DNA of 64,000 bases from Fredinandcohnia aciditolerans (GTDB taxonomy: Bacteria; Bacillota; Bacilli; Bacillales; Bacillaceae_L). The stretch spans positions 1-64,000 of the forward strand of contig QGHH01000019.1 of assembly GCA_003640645.1 (NCBI GenBank), given 5' to 3'. Of this stretch, positions 8,990 through 18,591 are shown one piece after another (position 1 is the first letter of the stretch; the number at the start of each line of letters is the position of its first letter). The translations under genes and the position numbers were made by a program. The notes beneath the pieces are model-generated. The model ran no database searches. It was not told where the DNA came from and was given only the letters and a program-made list of their open reading frames with translations.

Positions 8990-9646
8990 TCATTTCCTTG
9001 ACTTTGAACGACTTAATATAATTAATATGGCACTACCTATATATCCGAATCCAACTGAACCAACCAAGATGTCATAGGCATCCATCACTGTTCCAGGATT
9101 TTCAAATACACTATTTTTAATGATCATCATGACGATATAGACAATGATAATGATTCCAAGACCGAGTAGACTTGCCCAAACATATACCTTTGTCGAATGG
9201 ACTTCCTTGTTTAATACCTTTGGTGATGAAAGGATGAAAATTAATGATGATAAAATAGCAATGATAATCAAGTACTGTATCAATGAAAAGGATAAGTAGT
9301 GAACGTTCTCGTGAATAGTGCCTTCCTCAACACCAGCTTCATACATAATATTTGAGGTTAAGAAAAGCAAAATGCTAATCACGATGGCGTAAATCCCACT
9401 GAAGTTCCCCAGAGGTCTATTACCGATAGCTTTGCTTCGTAACCAAAATCCATATGTGAAGAATAGGACACTGATAAACATCATAATATACACAGCGCTA
9501 ACTAACGTCTGATTAGAAACTTCGTCTGAAAATTGATAGGAGATTAATGTTGCGAATGCTGTAAATGCAAAGAATGCCACATTTACGATAAGTAAACTTT
9601 TCTTTAGTGTAGACAGTTGGATATCAGATTGTTTTTGTTTTTTCAT
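8990..9646 (-). CDS. Multi-pass membrane protein of unknown function
   Basis: I do not recognise this family. The product of about 218 residues has a short basic cytoplasmic N-terminus (MKKQKQSD) and six hydrophobic segments, at roughly residues 17-37, 49-69, 79-97, 114-136, 150-172 and 194-212. No catalytic motif is visible. The start is uncertain: the ATG at 9646 gives a normal membrane-protein N-terminus but has a weak SD, while a TTG at 9715 follows GGAGG at a short distance and would add 23 residues. It is transcribed away from the MFS gene at 9886 and converges on glmS, whose terminator lies between them. Confidence 0.7.
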   Translation of the reverse strand: MKKQKQSDIQLSTLKKSLLIVNVAFFAFTAFATLISYQFSDEVSNQTLVSAVYIMMFISVLFFTYGFWLRSKAIGNRPLGNFSGIYAIVISILLFLTSNIMYEAGVEEGTIHENVHYLSFSLIQYLIIIAILSSLIFILSSPKVLNKEVHSTKVYVWASLLGLGIIIIVYIVMMIIKNSVFENPGTVMDAYDILVGSVGFGYIGSAILIILSRSKSRK

Positions 9647-9885
9647 TGCGACTCTCACTTTCCAAAAATCTAGAATGAGTCTAGTCATCCTCTCTGGAAG
9701 GCATTGGATTAACAACTTCCTCCAAAGTGATCACTTTAACCAGCTTAAGTATATCAGAATCATTCGCTATTTTTGTGGTGATTGTCTGTAGTGGCTAGTA
9801 ATATCCCAGCATCATCTTTTTATTAGTCCTTTTTTTACAACTCTGAATAAAATACATGTAATATTAACTTTAAATGGGGGATGTA

Positions 9886-11052
9886 ATGGGGTTACGAGGG
9901 AGAGTAAGTTTAAGTGTTGGTTGGGTAACTTTGTTTCTTATGGGGACTGATTTATTTGTAGTGTCTCCGTTACTACCGTTCATTTCTGAAGCGTATAATG
10001 TTAGTTCAGCAATTGCAGGATGGATGGTAACTGTTTTTGCTGTAACATATGCTATTGCAACACCTTTCTTTGGCTGGCTTTCAGATAAAAATGGAAGGAG
10101 AGCATTGATTACATTTGGCTTAGTCTTGTTCTTTATTTCTAACATACTAACAGCTTTTGCACCTTCCTTTTTTTTGTTAATTGTTAGTCGAATTTTATCT
10201 GGTTTATCGGTTGCTTCAATAACTCCTTTGATATATGCCATCATTGGAGATATTGCCCCACCAAATCGAACAGGGACATGGCTTTCAATTGTTGTTTCAG
10301 GGCACTTAACAGCTCTTTGGGCAGGAGCACCAGTTGGTACGTTATTAGAGCACTTTCTTGGTTGGCGTTCAGTATTTGTTGTAATGGCTATTATAGGAGC
10401 TATGTTGGCGATAGTAAATTTCAGTACTTGGAAATATACTCTTGAAAGCGATTTAACAAGAAATCCATTAGGCGGAAGTCTGCTAAGAATATTGGGTTCG
10501 GTAAGTGTTACAACCTTTTGGGCGATTTCAATGTATGCTCTATATGTTTACTTAGGTGCGTCTCTTTATTCTGAAAATGCATTCTTATCTACAAAAATCG
10601 CATTAGCTATTACTTTCTATGGTATCGGAGCTGTTTTAGGGAGTCTTATAAGTGGACAATTAACAGATAGATTTGGAGAAAGGAATATATCAAAAGTTAC
10701 ACTCATTTTCTTGTCTCTCATTTTTATTTGTTTAGGTATATTCTTCTCATCTGGTGATTGGATTTATTTATTCTTGTTCCTATGGGCTTTGGTTGGGTAT
10801 GCAGGATTTACATCATACCAAGCAAGATTAGCGGTTGAATATCCAAACGAACGAGGTATTGTAATGGCGTGGAATAATACAGCTTTGTATATTGGTATTA
10901 CTATTGGATCAATGGTAGGTGGTTATGTCATAACGAAATGGGGTTACTCTTACCTTCCGTATGTTTGTAGCATTGCGGCGGTCATCAGTTTTGCTCTTAG
11001 CACCCAAAAGGTCGAAGAAACCAAAAAATCAGCTCTTTCAGTAGATACATGA
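9886..11052 (+). CDS. MFS transporter (drug:H+ antiporter type)
   Basis: A 388-residue major facilitator with about 12 hydrophobic helices. The loop between helices 2 and 3 reads GWLSDKNGRR, the conserved MFS motif A, and helix 4 has LIVSRILSGLSVASITPLIYAIIGD, as in the arabinose-efflux/multidrug branch. The substrate cannot be deduced. The ATG at 9886 is chosen because GGGGGATGTA precedes it; the ATG at 9874 overlaps that SD site and has none of its own. It stands alone, divergent from the membrane protein at 8990-9646, with no regulator next to it. Confidence 0.85.
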   Translation: MGLRGRVSLSVGWVTLFLMGTDLFVVSPLLPFISEAYNVSSAIAGWMVTVFAVTYAIATPFFGWLSDKNGRRALITFGLVLFFISNILTAFAPSFFLLIVSRILSGLSVASITPLIYAIIGDIAPPNRTGTWLSIVVSGHLTALWAGAPVGTLLEHFLGWRSVFVVMAIIGAMLAIVNFSTWKYTLESDLTRNPLGGSLLRILGSVSVTTFWAISMYALYVYLGASLYSENAFLSTKIALAITFYGIGAVLGSLISGQLTDRFGERNISKVTLIFLSLIFICLGIFFSSGDWIYLFLFLWALVGYAGFTSYQARLAVEYPNERGIVMAWNNTALYIGITIGSMVGGYVITKWGYSYLPYVCSIAAVISFALSTQKVEETKKSALSVDT

Positions 11053-11331
11053 ACTTTTGAATGAAGTCTTTTTGTTCAATTAACGAAGCATTATTGTTTA
11101 CGAAAAAATGTACAAATGGGCTTGGATCTAAAAAGGATTTATCCCCATGTTCATTGAATATCTAAACATGTAAATCAAATATCAAATGGAAGGAAAATTT
11201 GGTTGATAGGGTGTGAAAATAAAACTTCCTTTAACTGCTATTATGCTCTGTAAAATTTGCCTAGGTTATTTACAATTATTAATTTAGATGTTCGATTGCA
11301 TTTGGTATAAGGGATGGAGTGGACAAAAAAC

Positions 11332-11802
11332 ATGCAATATGGAATGTACGCAATTTTACTTGTTATTTTTGGATTGATTTTTTGGAGGCGAACAAGAGCT
11401 ATGGTCCGACCAATTAAAGGCTCGGGCTTACGAATTTTGCTACCGCTGCTCTATATGTCACCTGCCTTATCTGTGGTAATGCAACCTTCCGTTCACTTCA
11501 CTTCTATAGAAATTGTCGTATCTGTGATATTTGGGACGATCTTATCTCTTCCATTGATTTATACAACTGGATACGAAATTCGAGAGGATGGGAAAATCTA
11601 TGCAATAAAGAGCATTGGCTTTGTGATTGCTTTAATATCAGTATTTGTTTGCCGACGCTTAGCTAACTACTTTTTACCAGGCATTGATCCTTTGACATTA
11701 AACGCTTTATCTATTATTTCACTGTTTGTATATGTTGGGTTATGGAGAATCATAAGTTTTATTAAATTCAAAAAGGTATACAACTCACGTGTAGCTGTGT
11801 AA
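11332..11802 (+). CDS. CcdC-like membrane protein (DUF1453)
   Basis: Small membrane protein of about 156 residues with four to five hydrophobic helices. The segment RRTRAMVRPIKGSG after the first helix and the following LLPLLYMSP resemble the CcdC/DUF1453 family; CcdC is linked to cytochrome c biogenesis in B. subtilis but its role is unclear. No other cytochrome c maturation gene is nearby, so a function in that pathway is not implied here. Start uncertain: ATG 11332 with GGAGTGG about 10 bases upstream, or ATG 11314 directly after AAGGG. Confidence 0.65.
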   Translation: MQYGMYAILLVIFGLIFWRRTRAMVRPIKGSGLRILLPLLYMSPALSVVMQPSVHFTSIEIVVSVIFGTILSLPLIYTTGYEIREDGKIYAIKSIGFVIALISVFVCRRLANYFLPGIDPLTLNALSIISLFVYVGLWRIISFIKFKKVYNSRVAV

Positions 11803-11922
11803 TAAATGTGTAGAACCCTTGATAAGACGTTAAGACGTTGACTTGTTTCGGGTCTTCAACCTTTTGATAGAGCTACGGTCCTCAGCAATCAATGAAGGAC
11901 ATGGCGTGTAACGATTTCCCAA

Positions 11923-11959
11923 TAAAAAACACCCCATTGGCTTAATACCTTTCGGGGTG
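11923..11959 (-). terminator. Terminator of the MarR-ABC exporter operon
   Basis: Read on the minus strand, CACCCCGAAAGG folds back on GGGGTG and is followed by seven T. It lies just after the stop of the second ABC gene. Confidence 0.8.
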
Positions 11960-11970
11960 CATGATTTGGG

Positions 11971-13794
11971 TTATGAAACCTCTTCAAATTGGCTGTTGTA
12001 TAACTCTGCATAAAAACCATCTTTTACTAATAATTCCTCATGGTTGCCTGCTTCAATGATGTCGCCATCCTTCATTACAAGGATGATATCGGCATTTTTA
12101 ATCGTCGATAATCGATGGGCAATCACAAACGATGTCTTTCCAACCGTTAGTTTATCCATCGCCTGCTGGATGAGCATTTCCGTCCTAGTGTCTACTGAAC
12201 TTGTTGCTTCATCCAGGATCAACAATGGCGCTGTTTTCACCATTGCTCTAGCAATCGTTAATAACTGCTTTTGCCCTGCTGACAAACTAGCTTTATCATC
12301 CAGAATCGTATCGAAACCTTTCGGTAGAGTTTTAATAAAGTGGTAGAGTCCAACTGCTTTACAAGCTGACTCCAGTTCCTCATCAGTAACTCCCTTGCTG
12401 GAATAAATGATATTGTCACGAATGGTTCCCTCAAACAGCCAAGTGTCTTGAAGTACCATACAGAACAATTCATGAAGATTTTCCCTTGTAAGCTGACTAA
12501 TTGGAACACCGTCAATTAGGATTTCCCCATCATTTACTTCATAGAATCGCATTAATAGATTAACCAAGGTCGTTTTGCCCGCACCAGTAGGACCAACAAT
12601 CGCAACTTTTTGTCCTGCTTTAACGTTTACTGAGAAGTTTTTTATTACAGGTTGATTCTCGTTATATCCAAACCTTACATTTCGAAACTCTATATCTCCC
12701 TTGACTGTTTGAAGGCTTGTTGTCTTTTCACTTTCATCTGCAAGCTCCTTTTCCTCCAAAAATTCAAAAACACGTGCACTCGCAGCAGCTGTTGACTGGA
12801 GTTGTGTAGCACCCTGTGCAATTTGAGAAAGTGGCTGTGTGAACAAACGAATATACAACATAAAAGAAACAATCACACCAAAGGAGATATAATCATTCAC
12901 TGCAAGCGCAGCACCAACGATACAAACAACGACGTAACCAAGGTTCCCTACAAACATCATAAAAGGCATCATCAACCCAGATAGGAATTGGGATTTCCAC
13001 GCACTATCGTACAATCCAGTGTTGAATTTGTGAAAGGTTTCCTTAGCTGTTTTTTCTCCATTATAGGCTTTAACAACTTGATGTCCTGAATAAATTTCTT
13101 CAATATATCCATTTAGCATCCCAAGTTGTTGCTGTTGTTTGACGAAAAAAACTTGGGATTTGGAGATAACAAATGACATTAACCCAAATCCAATAAATGT
13201 TGATAATACGGCAGAAATAGCCATAATCCAGTTTGTATAAAACATCATTATTAATGATCCAAAAAACAATGTGAAAGCAGAAGTTAACCCACTAATACTC
13301 TGGTTAAGTGTCTGACCTACCAAATCAACATCATTGGTGACACGGCTTAACACATCGCCGGTACTTGTTGAGTCGAAGTATTTTAACGGAAGACGATTCA
13401 TCTTTTTCGAAAGGTCTCTTCTTAACGCTTTTGAAATACGTTGTGTGACGGTGGCCATAATAAAACCTTGAGAATATTGAAACAAAAACATCAATCCATA
13501 AAGGATTAAAATAACGATCGCCACGTCAACAACCTTTTCCATGTCAATGGTCGTCATCATGCCCTCTACGATCGTATCGGTCATATTTCCAAGCAAGTCA
13601 GGACCAATGATCGTAAAAATGGCCCCTGCCACGGAAAGAATGACTGCTAGAATGATGGCAGGTACAAACGCTCGTGAATAAACGAATAATTGTTTAAAGC
13701 TTTTCATGCTTTGCCCCTTTTCTTGGCCTTCTTGGCGCTTGCGGGAACGTGCTGCTTTCTTCGACTTAAGTTTCGTTTTTTGTTTATCCGCCAA
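11971..13794 (-). CDS. ABC exporter half-transporter, consensus-site partner
   Basis: Half-transporter of about 607 residues with one membrane domain (six helices, about 60-345) and one nucleotide-binding domain (about 375-607). The motifs are Walker A GPTGAGKTT, signature LSAGQKQ (Ala in place of the usual first Gly), Walker B LLILDEATSSVD with catalytic Glu, and switch IAHRLSTI with His. It is the second gene of a pair; its start overlaps the end of the first. The preferred start is TTG 13794, with AAAGGAGG at good distance; TTG 13800 or ATG 13701 (MKSFKQLF) are alternatives. A lysine/arginine-rich stretch of about 45 residues precedes the first helix if the upstream starts are used. Probable drug or lipid exporter; the substrate is unknown. 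Confidence 0.9.
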   Translation of the reverse strand: MADKQKTKLKSKKAARSRKRQEGQEKGQSMKSFKQLFVYSRAFVPAIILAVILSVAGAIFTIIGPDLLGNMTDTIVEGMMTTIDMEKVVDVAIVILILYGLMFLFQYSQGFIMATVTQRISKALRRDLSKKMNRLPLKYFDSTSTGDVLSRVTNDVDLVGQTLNQSISGLTSAFTLFFGSLIMMFYTNWIMAISAVLSTFIGFGLMSFVISKSQVFFVKQQQQLGMLNGYIEEIYSGHQVVKAYNGEKTAKETFHKFNTGLYDSAWKSQFLSGLMMPFMMFVGNLGYVVVCIVGAALAVNDYISFGVIVSFMLYIRLFTQPLSQIAQGATQLQSTAAASARVFEFLEEKELADESEKTTSLQTVKGDIEFRNVRFGYNENQPVIKNFSVNVKAGQKVAIVGPTGAGKTTLVNLLMRFYEVNDGEILIDGVPISQLTRENLHELFCMVLQDTWLFEGTIRDNIIYSSKGVTDEELESACKAVGLYHFIKTLPKGFDTILDDKASLSAGQKQLLTIARAMVKTAPLLILDEATSSVDTRTEMLIQQAMDKLTVGKTSFVIAHRLSTIKNADIILVMKDGDIIEAGNHEELLVKDGFYAELYNSQFEEVS

Positions 13795-15541
13795 TTTCAA
13801 GTTCCTCCTTTGACAGTTGCGAGTAGGCAATTTCTTGATAAACCTCACATGTTCTCATGAGCTCATGATGAGTACCAATTCCAACTATCTCTCCTTCATC
13901 AAGAACAATAATGCGATCAGCGTCGATGACGGTTCCAATACGTTGTGCAACTATTATGGAGGTTGCATCTTGTATTTCTTTCTTCAGACGTGACCGTAAC
14001 ACCCGATCTGTTTTATAATCTAGCGCCGAGAAAGAATCATCAAATAGGTAGATTTCGGGATTTTTATAGATTGCACGAGCAATGGACAATCTTTGTTTCT
14101 GGCCACCTGAAATATTCGTACCACTTTGGGCAATTTGTGCCTCATACTGGTCTTCCATTTTTTCCACAAATTCTTTGCCTTGTGCAATTTCAACAGCTCT
14201 CTCGATTTCGTTGTCAGTCTTATTTTCCCCTGTACCAAAGGCTACATTAGAAGCAACGCTGCCGCTGAACAAAATAGCTTTTTGCGAAACATATCCAACC
14301 TTATTTCTCAGAGCTTCAAGGCTATATTCCTTAACATTTGTTCCATCTACAAAAATGTCACCTTTCGTTGCGTCGATAAAACGAGGTATCAAGTTTAGGA
14401 GAGTACTTTTTCCACTACCTGTTGATCCAATGATGGCCACTGTTTCGCCTCGATGTGCACGAAAGCTTATATTTTTCAAAACATAATCTTCTGCTTCCGG
14501 ATACTTAAAACTCACATTGCGGAATTCAACTTCTCCTACTCCGTTTGTTTTTTCTGTTAGATTTCCATCTTTGATTTTAATATCAGTATCTAATACCTCA
14601 TTAATCCGTTTTGCTGAAACTGCAGCACGAGGCATCATAATAAATACCATTGATAACATCATAAAGGACATAATGATTTGCATTGCATAGGAGGAGAAGA
14701 CCACCATATCGGAAAACAATGATAAGCGATTCGGTACCGAAGCATTGTTAATCAAAATCGCACCTATCCAATAGATGGCAAGGTTCATTCCAGACATCAT
14801 AAGGCCAATTGAGGGAAATAAGATGGCCATCGTCCTACCGGTGAAAAGATTTGTTTTTGTTAATTCATTATTTGCATCTTCAAATTTCTCTTCTTGATAT
14901 TCCTCTGCATTATAGGCACGCACAACACGAATACCTGACAAATTCTCTCTTGTCACAAGATTCAATTGGTCAGTCAGAGTTTGAATAATCCGGAATTTAG
15001 GCAGTGCGATAAAAACGACAATCGCAATTAATACACACAGGAATGCAACGGCGACTCCTGTTGCAACGGTCCATTCCCAAGACTTGCCCATAATTTTCAT
15101 AACTGCCCATACCGCCATAATCGGAGCCCGAATGACGATTTGCAATCCCATTATGATTAACATTTGAACCTGCATAATATCATTCGTGGATCGTGTAATT
15201 AAGCTTGGTGTAGAAAAAAGATTTACTTCCTCCATTGAAAAAGACAAGTTCTTTTCAAATACCATACCGCGCAATCGTACCGAAAATCCAGCTGCTATCC
15301 TTGCCGCTAGAAAAACGGTAACCATCGATGCAAGCATACTACCTATGGCACATAAGATCATGAATGCGCCTTGTGAAAGCACATCGCTAATCTCACTGCC
15401 TTCTGTTTGTACAAGCCTAGTGATTTCCGCCATATAATCGGGAATTTTTAAATCAAGCCATACTTGTGTCACGATGAAAACAAGGCTACATAAAACAAGT
15501 AACCAATCTGTCTTCTGAAAATATTTAAAGATTTTCAGCAT
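13784..15541 (-). CDS. ABC exporter half-transporter, degenerate-site partner
   Basis: Half-transporter of 585 residues: six membrane helices (about 15-310) and an ATPase domain (about 345-580). Walker A is GSTGSGKST and the signature is ISGGQKQRLS. Walker B is YLFDDSFSALD, with Asp replacing the catalytic Glu, and the switch loop is VAQRIGTV, with Gln replacing His. This pattern is known for the degenerate-site subunit of heterodimeric exporters (TM287/288, BmrCD, LmrCD). Its partner, encoded directly downstream, has intact catalytic residues but an altered signature, as expected for an asymmetric dimer. It lies 80 bp downstream of a MarR regulator gene in the same direction. Confidence 0.92.
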   Translation of the reverse strand: MLKIFKYFQKTDWLLVLCSLVFIVTQVWLDLKIPDYMAEITRLVQTEGSEISDVLSQGAFMILCAIGSMLASMVTVFLAARIAAGFSVRLRGMVFEKNLSFSMEEVNLFSTPSLITRSTNDIMQVQMLIIMGLQIVIRAPIMAVWAVMKIMGKSWEWTVATGVAVAFLCVLIAIVVFIALPKFRIIQTLTDQLNLVTRENLSGIRVVRAYNAEEYQEEKFEDANNELTKTNLFTGRTMAILFPSIGLMMSGMNLAIYWIGAILINNASVPNRLSLFSDMVVFSSYAMQIIMSFMMLSMVFIMMPRAAVSAKRINEVLDTDIKIKDGNLTEKTNGVGEVEFRNVSFKYPEAEDYVLKNISFRAHRGETVAIIGSTGSGKSTLLNLIPRFIDATKGDIFVDGTNVKEYSLEALRNKVGYVSQKAILFSGSVASNVAFGTGENKTDNEIERAVEIAQGKEFVEKMEDQYEAQIAQSGTNISGGQKQRLSIARAIYKNPEIYLFDDSFSALDYKTDRVLRSRLKKEIQDATSIIVAQRIGTVIDADRIIVLDEGEIVGIGTHHELMRTCEVYQEIAYSQLSKEELEIGG

Positions 15542-15621
15542 GTGTGGATTCCTCCTAAGGCATAATGTTGAATTATAAAATTTAAAGTACCAATGGGGTA
15601 TTTTGAATGCTTTGATTCATT

Positions 15622-16116
15622 TCACTTATCAGCCATGATAAATAATTCTTCGAATGATTCTAGGTGATCTATCCCGTCTTTTTCCATCTTTCCTTTTACT
15701 GCTGTAAGTAACAACCTCATGCCTTCCTCCACAGTTTCCTGTTGTGATGGTGTTAATGACTGTAATGCTTCACTAATCGCGTGATTCACTGGTTTTGGTG
15801 AAGCTTTTTTTATTACATTCAGTTTCTCGTCACTGATCGTGATTATGACAGACCTTTTATCTTTCGGATTTGGTTTCTTAAGTAATATACCTCTGGCAGA
15901 CAATCTTTCCACAATATCTGAAACGGTACTTTGAGTCATCCTCAGGTTATGTGTGAGTTGCTTGATGCTCGTCGAGTCATGAAGAAGCACTTGTTTAATG
16001 ACCTTTAACTGAGGAACAGTGAGACCATGCTCCTCGGCATATTTTTGTATGCTCTTCGCCATATACCGATGTAAAAAATCAATCGATTCCCTTAAAAAAT
16101 CTGCCCTTTCATCCAA
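15622..16116 (-). CDS. MarR family transcriptional regulator
   Basis: Winged-helix regulator of about 164 residues. Residues about 35-100 hold the MarR helix-turn-helix and wing: TSIKQLTHNLRMTQSTVSDI, then RLSARGILLKKPNPKDKRSV. The start is taken as TTG 16116 because AAGGGAG lies 8 bases before it; the in-frame ATG at 16155 has no SD and would lie upstream of that site. It is the first gene of a run with the two ABC exporter genes, so it most likely represses its own operon in response to a transported compound. This is inferred from position; the ligand is unknown. Confidence 0.85.
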   Translation of the reverse strand: MDERADFLRESIDFLHRYMAKSIQKYAEEHGLTVPQLKVIKQVLLHDSTSIKQLTHNLRMTQSTVSDIVERLSARGILLKKPNPKDKRSVIITISDEKLNVIKKASPKPVNHAISEALQSLTPSQQETVEEGMRLLLTAVKGKMEKDGIDHLESFEELFIMADK

Positions 16117-16184
16117 GTTTTTATCTCCCTTCAACATCCATCTTGTGCGATTCATCGCATACGATATATCTTATCAGGTAATAA

Positions 16185-16213
16185 ATCATATAATCATATA
16201 AATACCTTGTCAA
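16185..16213 (-). promoter_or_regulatory. Promoter of the marR-ABC exporter operon
   Basis: On the minus strand TTGACA, a 17-bp spacer and TATGAT form a near-consensus promoter about 70 bp before the marR start. The AT-rich repeats around the -10 (ATCATATAATCATAT) could be part of a MarR operator. Confidence 0.75.
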
Positions 16214-16372
16214 TTCATTTATTAAAATATTTTCAAAAAAAATTACGACCTTAAAAATCCTCCTAACAGTAACTATCGTTGAATAGTATCAATTGAAGTA
16301 CCCAGTAAATGAAACTTATCGAACATTAAAAACGTAATTATTAATATAAAATTTATTAGAAAGGAGGAATTC

Positions 16373-16675
16373 GTAAGGCCTACTTGTCAAAACTGTAAAA
16401 GAAAGTTGTCTTGGTTTGATTCAATTAAGAAATTACTAACATTTCGTAAAAAAATGATATGTAAACATTGTGGAGAAATTCAATACCAAAGTACAACTTC
16501 GAGAAATACTACTTCTTTATTAGTTTTACTCCCCAGTAGCACTCTACCATTTTCAATAATGTTTGATTTATCTCCTATTTCTGTACTACTCTTGGGACTT
16601 GCCTTAATGCTTGTGGCTCTGTTTGTAATGCCATTATTACTGAAATTAACTGATAAAGAAGAACCATTATGGTAA
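16373..16675 (+). CDS. CXXC-20-CXXC small zinc-finger membrane protein, start codon abnormal
   Basis: About 100 residues. Family pattern (TIGR04104 type): PTCQNCKRKLSW at the N-terminus, about 20 residues, then MICKHCGEIQYQS, two C-terminal hydrophobic helices and the ending KEEPLW. The first CXXC lies upstream of any normal start codon: AAAGGAGG is placed 5 bases before GTA at 16373, where relatives begin with ATG. The next in-frame possible start is TTG 16406, which would remove the first CXXC. The gene may use a non-standard start, have lost its start by mutation, or carry a sequence error. The function of the family is unknown. Confidence 0.6.
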   Translation, partial: VRPTCQNCKRKLSWFDSIKKLLTFRKKMICKHCGEIQYQSTTSRNTTSLLVLLPSSTLPFSIMFDLSPISVLLLGLALMLVALFVMPLLLKLTDKEEPLW

Positions 16676-16686
16676 AAGGGGACTAC

Positions 16687-16715
16687 AAGGCTGTCATTAA
16701 GGGCAGCTTTTTATT
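16687..16715 (+). terminator. Terminator after the CXXC protein gene
   Basis: GGCTGTC and GGCAGCT form an imperfect stem with G-T pairing, followed by five T. Confidence 0.55.
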
Positions 16716-16888
16716 TATGTACTAACGAAGCAATTTAGTTGAACAAGAAATACTGTTTTAAATGAGGGTTAGTGCAATTACTGTAAAGAATATATTTTTA
16801 ATAGCTGTAAGATGGGTATGTATTAGAATATAATTTAGGTGTAAATATCCAAAGTTATACCGATACAAAATGAACATGAGGTTTAAAT

Positions 16889-18103
16889 ATGACTACATTT
16901 CTTTTATTAATCATCTACTTGGCTTTTATCAGCTTAGGTTTGCCTGATTCTATATTGGGGGCAGCATGGCCCGCAATGCGGCCAGATTTTGGGGCACCAC
17001 TCGAGACTGCTGGATACCTTTTTATGACAGTTGCAGGTGGTACAATTATCTCCAGTTTAGTGAGCGGAAAGGTACTTAAGCGCTTTGGCACAGGTAAAGT
17101 GACAGTTGTCAGTGTCTTAATGACTGCTGCTGCATTGCTAGGATTTTATTTTGCTCCATCTGTTGCTTGGTTACTTGTGTGTGCAATCCCACTTGGGTTA
17201 GGAGCAGGAGCAGTTGATGCGGGATTAAATGATTATGTGGCTACTCATTATCAGGCACATCATATGAGTTGGTTACATTGTTTTTGGGGAGTAGGAGCTA
17301 CACTTGGACCAATCATTATGGCTCAATTTATTTTGGAGGAAAATGCTTGGAGAAGTGGATATCTTGTTATCTCTATTCTTCAGTTTACGTTAGTTATCAT
17401 CCTGCTCTTTACATTACCTTTATGGAACAGAGTGACAAAAAGCAGCAAAATCACCTTAATTGAAGAGGAGGAAGCTGCAAAAATTACACCTAATGGTGAA
17501 GATGTTAAAGACGCAAAACCATTACAGATTAAAGGAGTAAAGCTAGCCCTTGCATCTTTCTTGTTTTATTGTTCAGTTGAAGCGACGGTTGGGCTTTGGG
17601 GAAGTAGTTTCTTAGTAAATGTCAAAGATTTAAGCCCGGCAACGGCAGCAAAATGGGTTTCCTTTTACTATGCAGGAATAACACTTGGTAGATTGATAAC
17701 AGGTTTTATTACCTTTAAAATGACTAACCGTACTCTAATTCAGGTGGGGCAAATAATTGCATTAACAGGTGCCATTATATTGGTAATACCCTTGCCATCT
17801 CTTTTCTCACTAATAGGATTTATTATTGTTGGTTTAGGATTAGCGCCAATATTTCCTTGTATGTTACATGAGACACCAACACGTTTCGGAAAACAACATT
17901 CTCAGACAATAATGGGCTATCAAATGGCAGTAGCTTATACTGGTACTACATTCATGCCACCACTGCTTGGATTTGTGGCGTCTCAAACAACAATTGGAAT
18001 CTTCCCAGTATGTGTTGCTATGTTTATATTTGCGATGCTTCTAAGTTCCGAAAAACTTAATAGTCTTTTGAAAAACAAGCATTTACTGATAGCTCGACGG
18101 TAA
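16889..18103 (+). CDS. MFS transporter
   Basis: A 404-residue major facilitator with about 12 helices. The N-terminal helix carries GLPDSILGAAWPAM and helix 4/5 carries GLGAGAVDAGLNDYV and MSWLHCFWGVGA, a pattern like that of FucP/GlcP-related sugar carriers rather than drug exporters. A charged central loop (about residues 185-215) separates the two halves. The substrate is not deducible. GAGG lies 7 bases before the ATG. It is followed by a terminator at 18244-18270 and has no linked enzyme gene. Confidence 0.82.
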   Translation: MTTFLLLIIYLAFISLGLPDSILGAAWPAMRPDFGAPLETAGYLFMTVAGGTIISSLVSGKVLKRFGTGKVTVVSVLMTAAALLGFYFAPSVAWLLVCAIPLGLGAGAVDAGLNDYVATHYQAHHMSWLHCFWGVGATLGPIIMAQFILEENAWRSGYLVISILQFTLVIILLFTLPLWNRVTKSSKITLIEEEEAAKITPNGEDVKDAKPLQIKGVKLALASFLFYCSVEATVGLWGSSFLVNVKDLSPATAAKWVSFYYAGITLGRLITGFITFKMTNRTLIQVGQIIALTGAIILVIPLPSLFSLIGFIIVGLGLAPIFPCMLHETPTRFGKQHSQTIMGYQMAVAYTGTTFMPPLLGFVASQTTIGIFPVCVAMFIFAMLLSSEKLNSLLKNKHLLIARR

Positions 18104-18243
18104 TCTATATACCACTCAGGCTGGATCCAAGAATGGGTTCAGCCTGGTTCTATAGGTTTTAATCAATAATAACTAATTCGTTTTTAGAAAAAAGTACCAT
18201 ATTAAGGGAAAAGTAGTTTTAGAGAGCGGGACTGTATCCTAAG

Positions 18244-18270
18244 AAGCGGGTCTATTGGAGCTCGCTTTTT
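18244..18270 (+). terminator. Terminator of the MFS gene
   Basis: AAGCGGG pairs with CTCGCTT (one G-T pair), followed by T residues. A weaker inverted repeat, CAGGCTG/CAGCCTG, lies at 18117-18146. Confidence 0.6.
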
Positions 18271-18378
18271 CTATGTGTAGAAAGTAATAGAAAGATGAAA
18301 AAAATAGTAAAATAGTATTACATTTTACATTTTGTAAAATTAACTAGGGTTATTTTTTTACATTACTTCCAATGCAAT

Positions 18379-18392
18379 TGATAACGCTTACA
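18379..18392 (+). promoter_or_regulatory. cre site (CcpA operator)
   Basis: TGATAACGCTTACA matches the cre consensus TGWAANCGNTNWCA at every position but one. It lies in the 490-bp leader region of the Nramp-related gene; no other clear element was recognised in that stretch apart from the terminator of the preceding gene. Confidence 0.65.
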
Positions 18393-18591
18393 TGTTAAGG
18401 TTAGTTATATTTAGATTATTATGAAAATTGGTATAAAGGTGAGGTGATATCGATATATAAAAAAATAGCCTCTATTTTAGGGATATATTATTTAATGCAC
18501 GGATTTTGAAATAAGTTTATTACATATCCACCTAAGCAGAAGTGTTGTGTGTGTTGAAACAAAACTAATGAAAAATGGGGTGTTGGATAAT

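Noticed and set aside
12044-14486. Several plus-strand frames of 60-134 codons inside the ABC exporter genes
   Set aside because: They are opposite-strand shadows of well-supported ATPase and membrane domains and lack SD sites.
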